A stretch of 13,561 nt of DNA from contig CAZTCD010000102.1 in assembly GCA_964612065.1 (NCBI GenBank), positions 1 through 13,561 on the forward strand, in the 5' to 3' direction. This DNA comes from JAKFYM01 sp964612065 (GTDB taxonomy: Bacteria; Bdellovibrionota; UBA1018; CAIPTA01). Within the stretch, counting starts at the first letter, position 1; each line of letters opens with the position of its first letter. The translations under genes were made by a program, and so were the position numbers. Below the pieces are notes generated by a model. The model did not search any database. It saw only the letters and a list, made by a program, of their open reading frames with translations, and had not been told where the DNA came from. Of the stretch, positions 13,501-13,561 are shown piece by piece.

Positions 13501-13561
13501 GAGCTCCACGGTCAGATTGAGCGCGGTCTGGCCGCCCATCGTGGGCAGGATGGCATCGGGC
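10549..13561 (-). CDS. carB: Carbamoyl-phosphate synthase large subunit (N-terminus truncated)
   Basis: Makes carbamoyl phosphate from bicarbonate, ammonia (supplied by CarA) and two ATP, feeding pyrimidine and arginine synthesis in the cytoplasm. The gene runs off the right edge: the first visible residues PDAILPTMGGQTALN match the family about 75-80 residues from the start, so about 1003 residues are present. The first ATP-grasp half has RPSFTLGG-EGGGIA and EMNPRVSRSSALASKATG. The oligomerisation domain follows around nt 12100-12600. The second ATP-grasp half opens with MILGGGPNRIGQGIEFDYC and has RPSYVLGGQAM and EVNPRASRTVPFVSKA. The C-terminal MGS-like allosteric domain has ATKGTHEFL and LVVNTT. 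All parts are intact, so the enzyme should be functional. carA is not in the window. It is followed by a TGATG-coupled gene. Confidence 0.97.
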   Translation of the reverse strand, partial: PDAILPTMGGQTALNLTVELAERGVLEKHNVELIGANIKSIKKAEDRELFRKAMLEAGLDVPKSRTVKSVEEGLEFVNENPFPFILRPSFTLGGEGGGIAHNREEFTAFLKRGLELSPVHEVLVEESLIGWKEYELEVVRDRNDNVIIICSIENLDPMGVHTGDSITVAPAQTLTDVEYQVLRDQAIRVIREIGVDTGGSNIQFAVNPATGRVIVIEMNPRVSRSSALASKATGFPIAKVAARLAVGYTLNELMNDVTRNTPASFEPTLDYVVVKIPRFDFEKFSASTPVLNTTMKSVGEAMAMGSTFKEAYLKAMASMENRFTWFKPTEYDTEPFTADRKAALLQFLGKAHYQRAQYTASAIRLGVPLEEIAKVTHYDLWFLRQFAEILEAEKELSGLGWEKAKKLFEERRDVFGKAKAMGFSDRYLAEILGAKEGDVRALRLKLKLHPQYRAVDTCAAEYEAFTPYLYSTYQNCWREPPIPLEQSPILAPTERTVMILGGGPNRIGQGIEFDYCCVHAAMTLRESGYKVVMVNCNPETVSTDFDVSSRLYFEPVTAESVLEIARMEKPMGAIVQFGGQTPLKIAHALEKGGLPVLGTSVNAIDMAEDRERCEATAKRLGLRQPENGTVSTIEEAVALAKSLGYPVLVRPSYVLGGQAMRVAYSETSLRKFAKEAMVVSEERPLFMDRFLREAIEVDVDVLCDGDDTVVGGVMEHIEEAGIHSGDSSCAIPAFSLSPSMVERIRRAACELALAFNVKGLMNAQFAVQNEELYLIEVNPRASRTVPFVSKAVGQPLAKIAAQVMLGRQLKEFELPAALDDKLDQYHVKGAVFPFHRFDNTDTILGPEMRSTGEVMGRARSFGAAYAKALIGNQMKLPHQGKVFMSLRNEDKRAALSLAREFLRFGLEIYATKGTHEFLKEHGVETTPVKKYQEGTPNCVEMIKLREFVLVVNTTSDEKAVQDSYLIRRTSLESKIPCLTTISEAFALLKALEVSADDLSVTPL

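Overview
The window looks like a chromosomal segment of a GC-rich Gram-negative bacterium. A lineage formerly grouped with the deltaproteobacteria (Bdellovibrionota or a relative) fits best. The reasons are a class II cAMP-phosphodiesterase-like metallo-beta-lactamase next to an HDOD protein, pilin-like domains ending in a D-x-W-x-I/V-D-E / N-V-Q pattern, the RYSFGYPACP type of MetH activation domain, and a lysine-tailed histone-like protein. This assignment is inference from remembered family resemblance. There are no tRNA or rRNA genes, CRISPR arrays or recognisable transposons. Most coding sequence belongs to housekeeping genes, with three small accessory groups between them.

Layout. Bases 1-1233 (+) are the C-terminal part of cobalamin-dependent methionine synthase (metH), cut by the left edge. 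Bases 1336-3818 (+) hold a tight four-gene operon: a polytopic membrane protein, a small winged-helix regulator, and two paralogous proteins that each join three membrane segments to a periplasmic pilin-like domain. A short AT-rich region before it has a 14-bp palindrome over a possible extended -10 promoter. Five bases further on, the convergent minus-strand group begins. Read in transcription order it is greA (8445-7963), recG (7982-5748, overlapping greA by 20 bp), an HDOD-domain protein (5640-4765) and a metallo-beta-lactamase phosphodiesterase-like protein (4768-3824, overlapping the HDOD gene by ATGA). Transcript cleavage, fork rescue and signalling genes may thus share one transcript.

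The 290-bp divergent region 8446-8735 separates greA from a plus-strand gene for a small basic protein: two 29-residue repeats plus a lysine-rich tail (8736-9077), ended by a clear intrinsic terminator (9098-9131). This gap also holds tandem CGCACTAT repeats and a perfect 10-bp inverted repeat, TGACGTCGAA/TTCGACGTCA. From the right edge, on the minus strand, come carB (cut at its N-terminus, ending at 10549), an eight-cysteine probable zinc protein whose start codon overlaps the carB stop (TGATG), and a secreted protein with Asp-box (BNR-like) motifs overlapping it by 35 bp.

The best candidates for undescribed biology are the pilin-like/membrane fusion pair with its linked regulator, the histone-like repeat protein with its structured promoter region, and the cysteine-rich protein coupled to carB.
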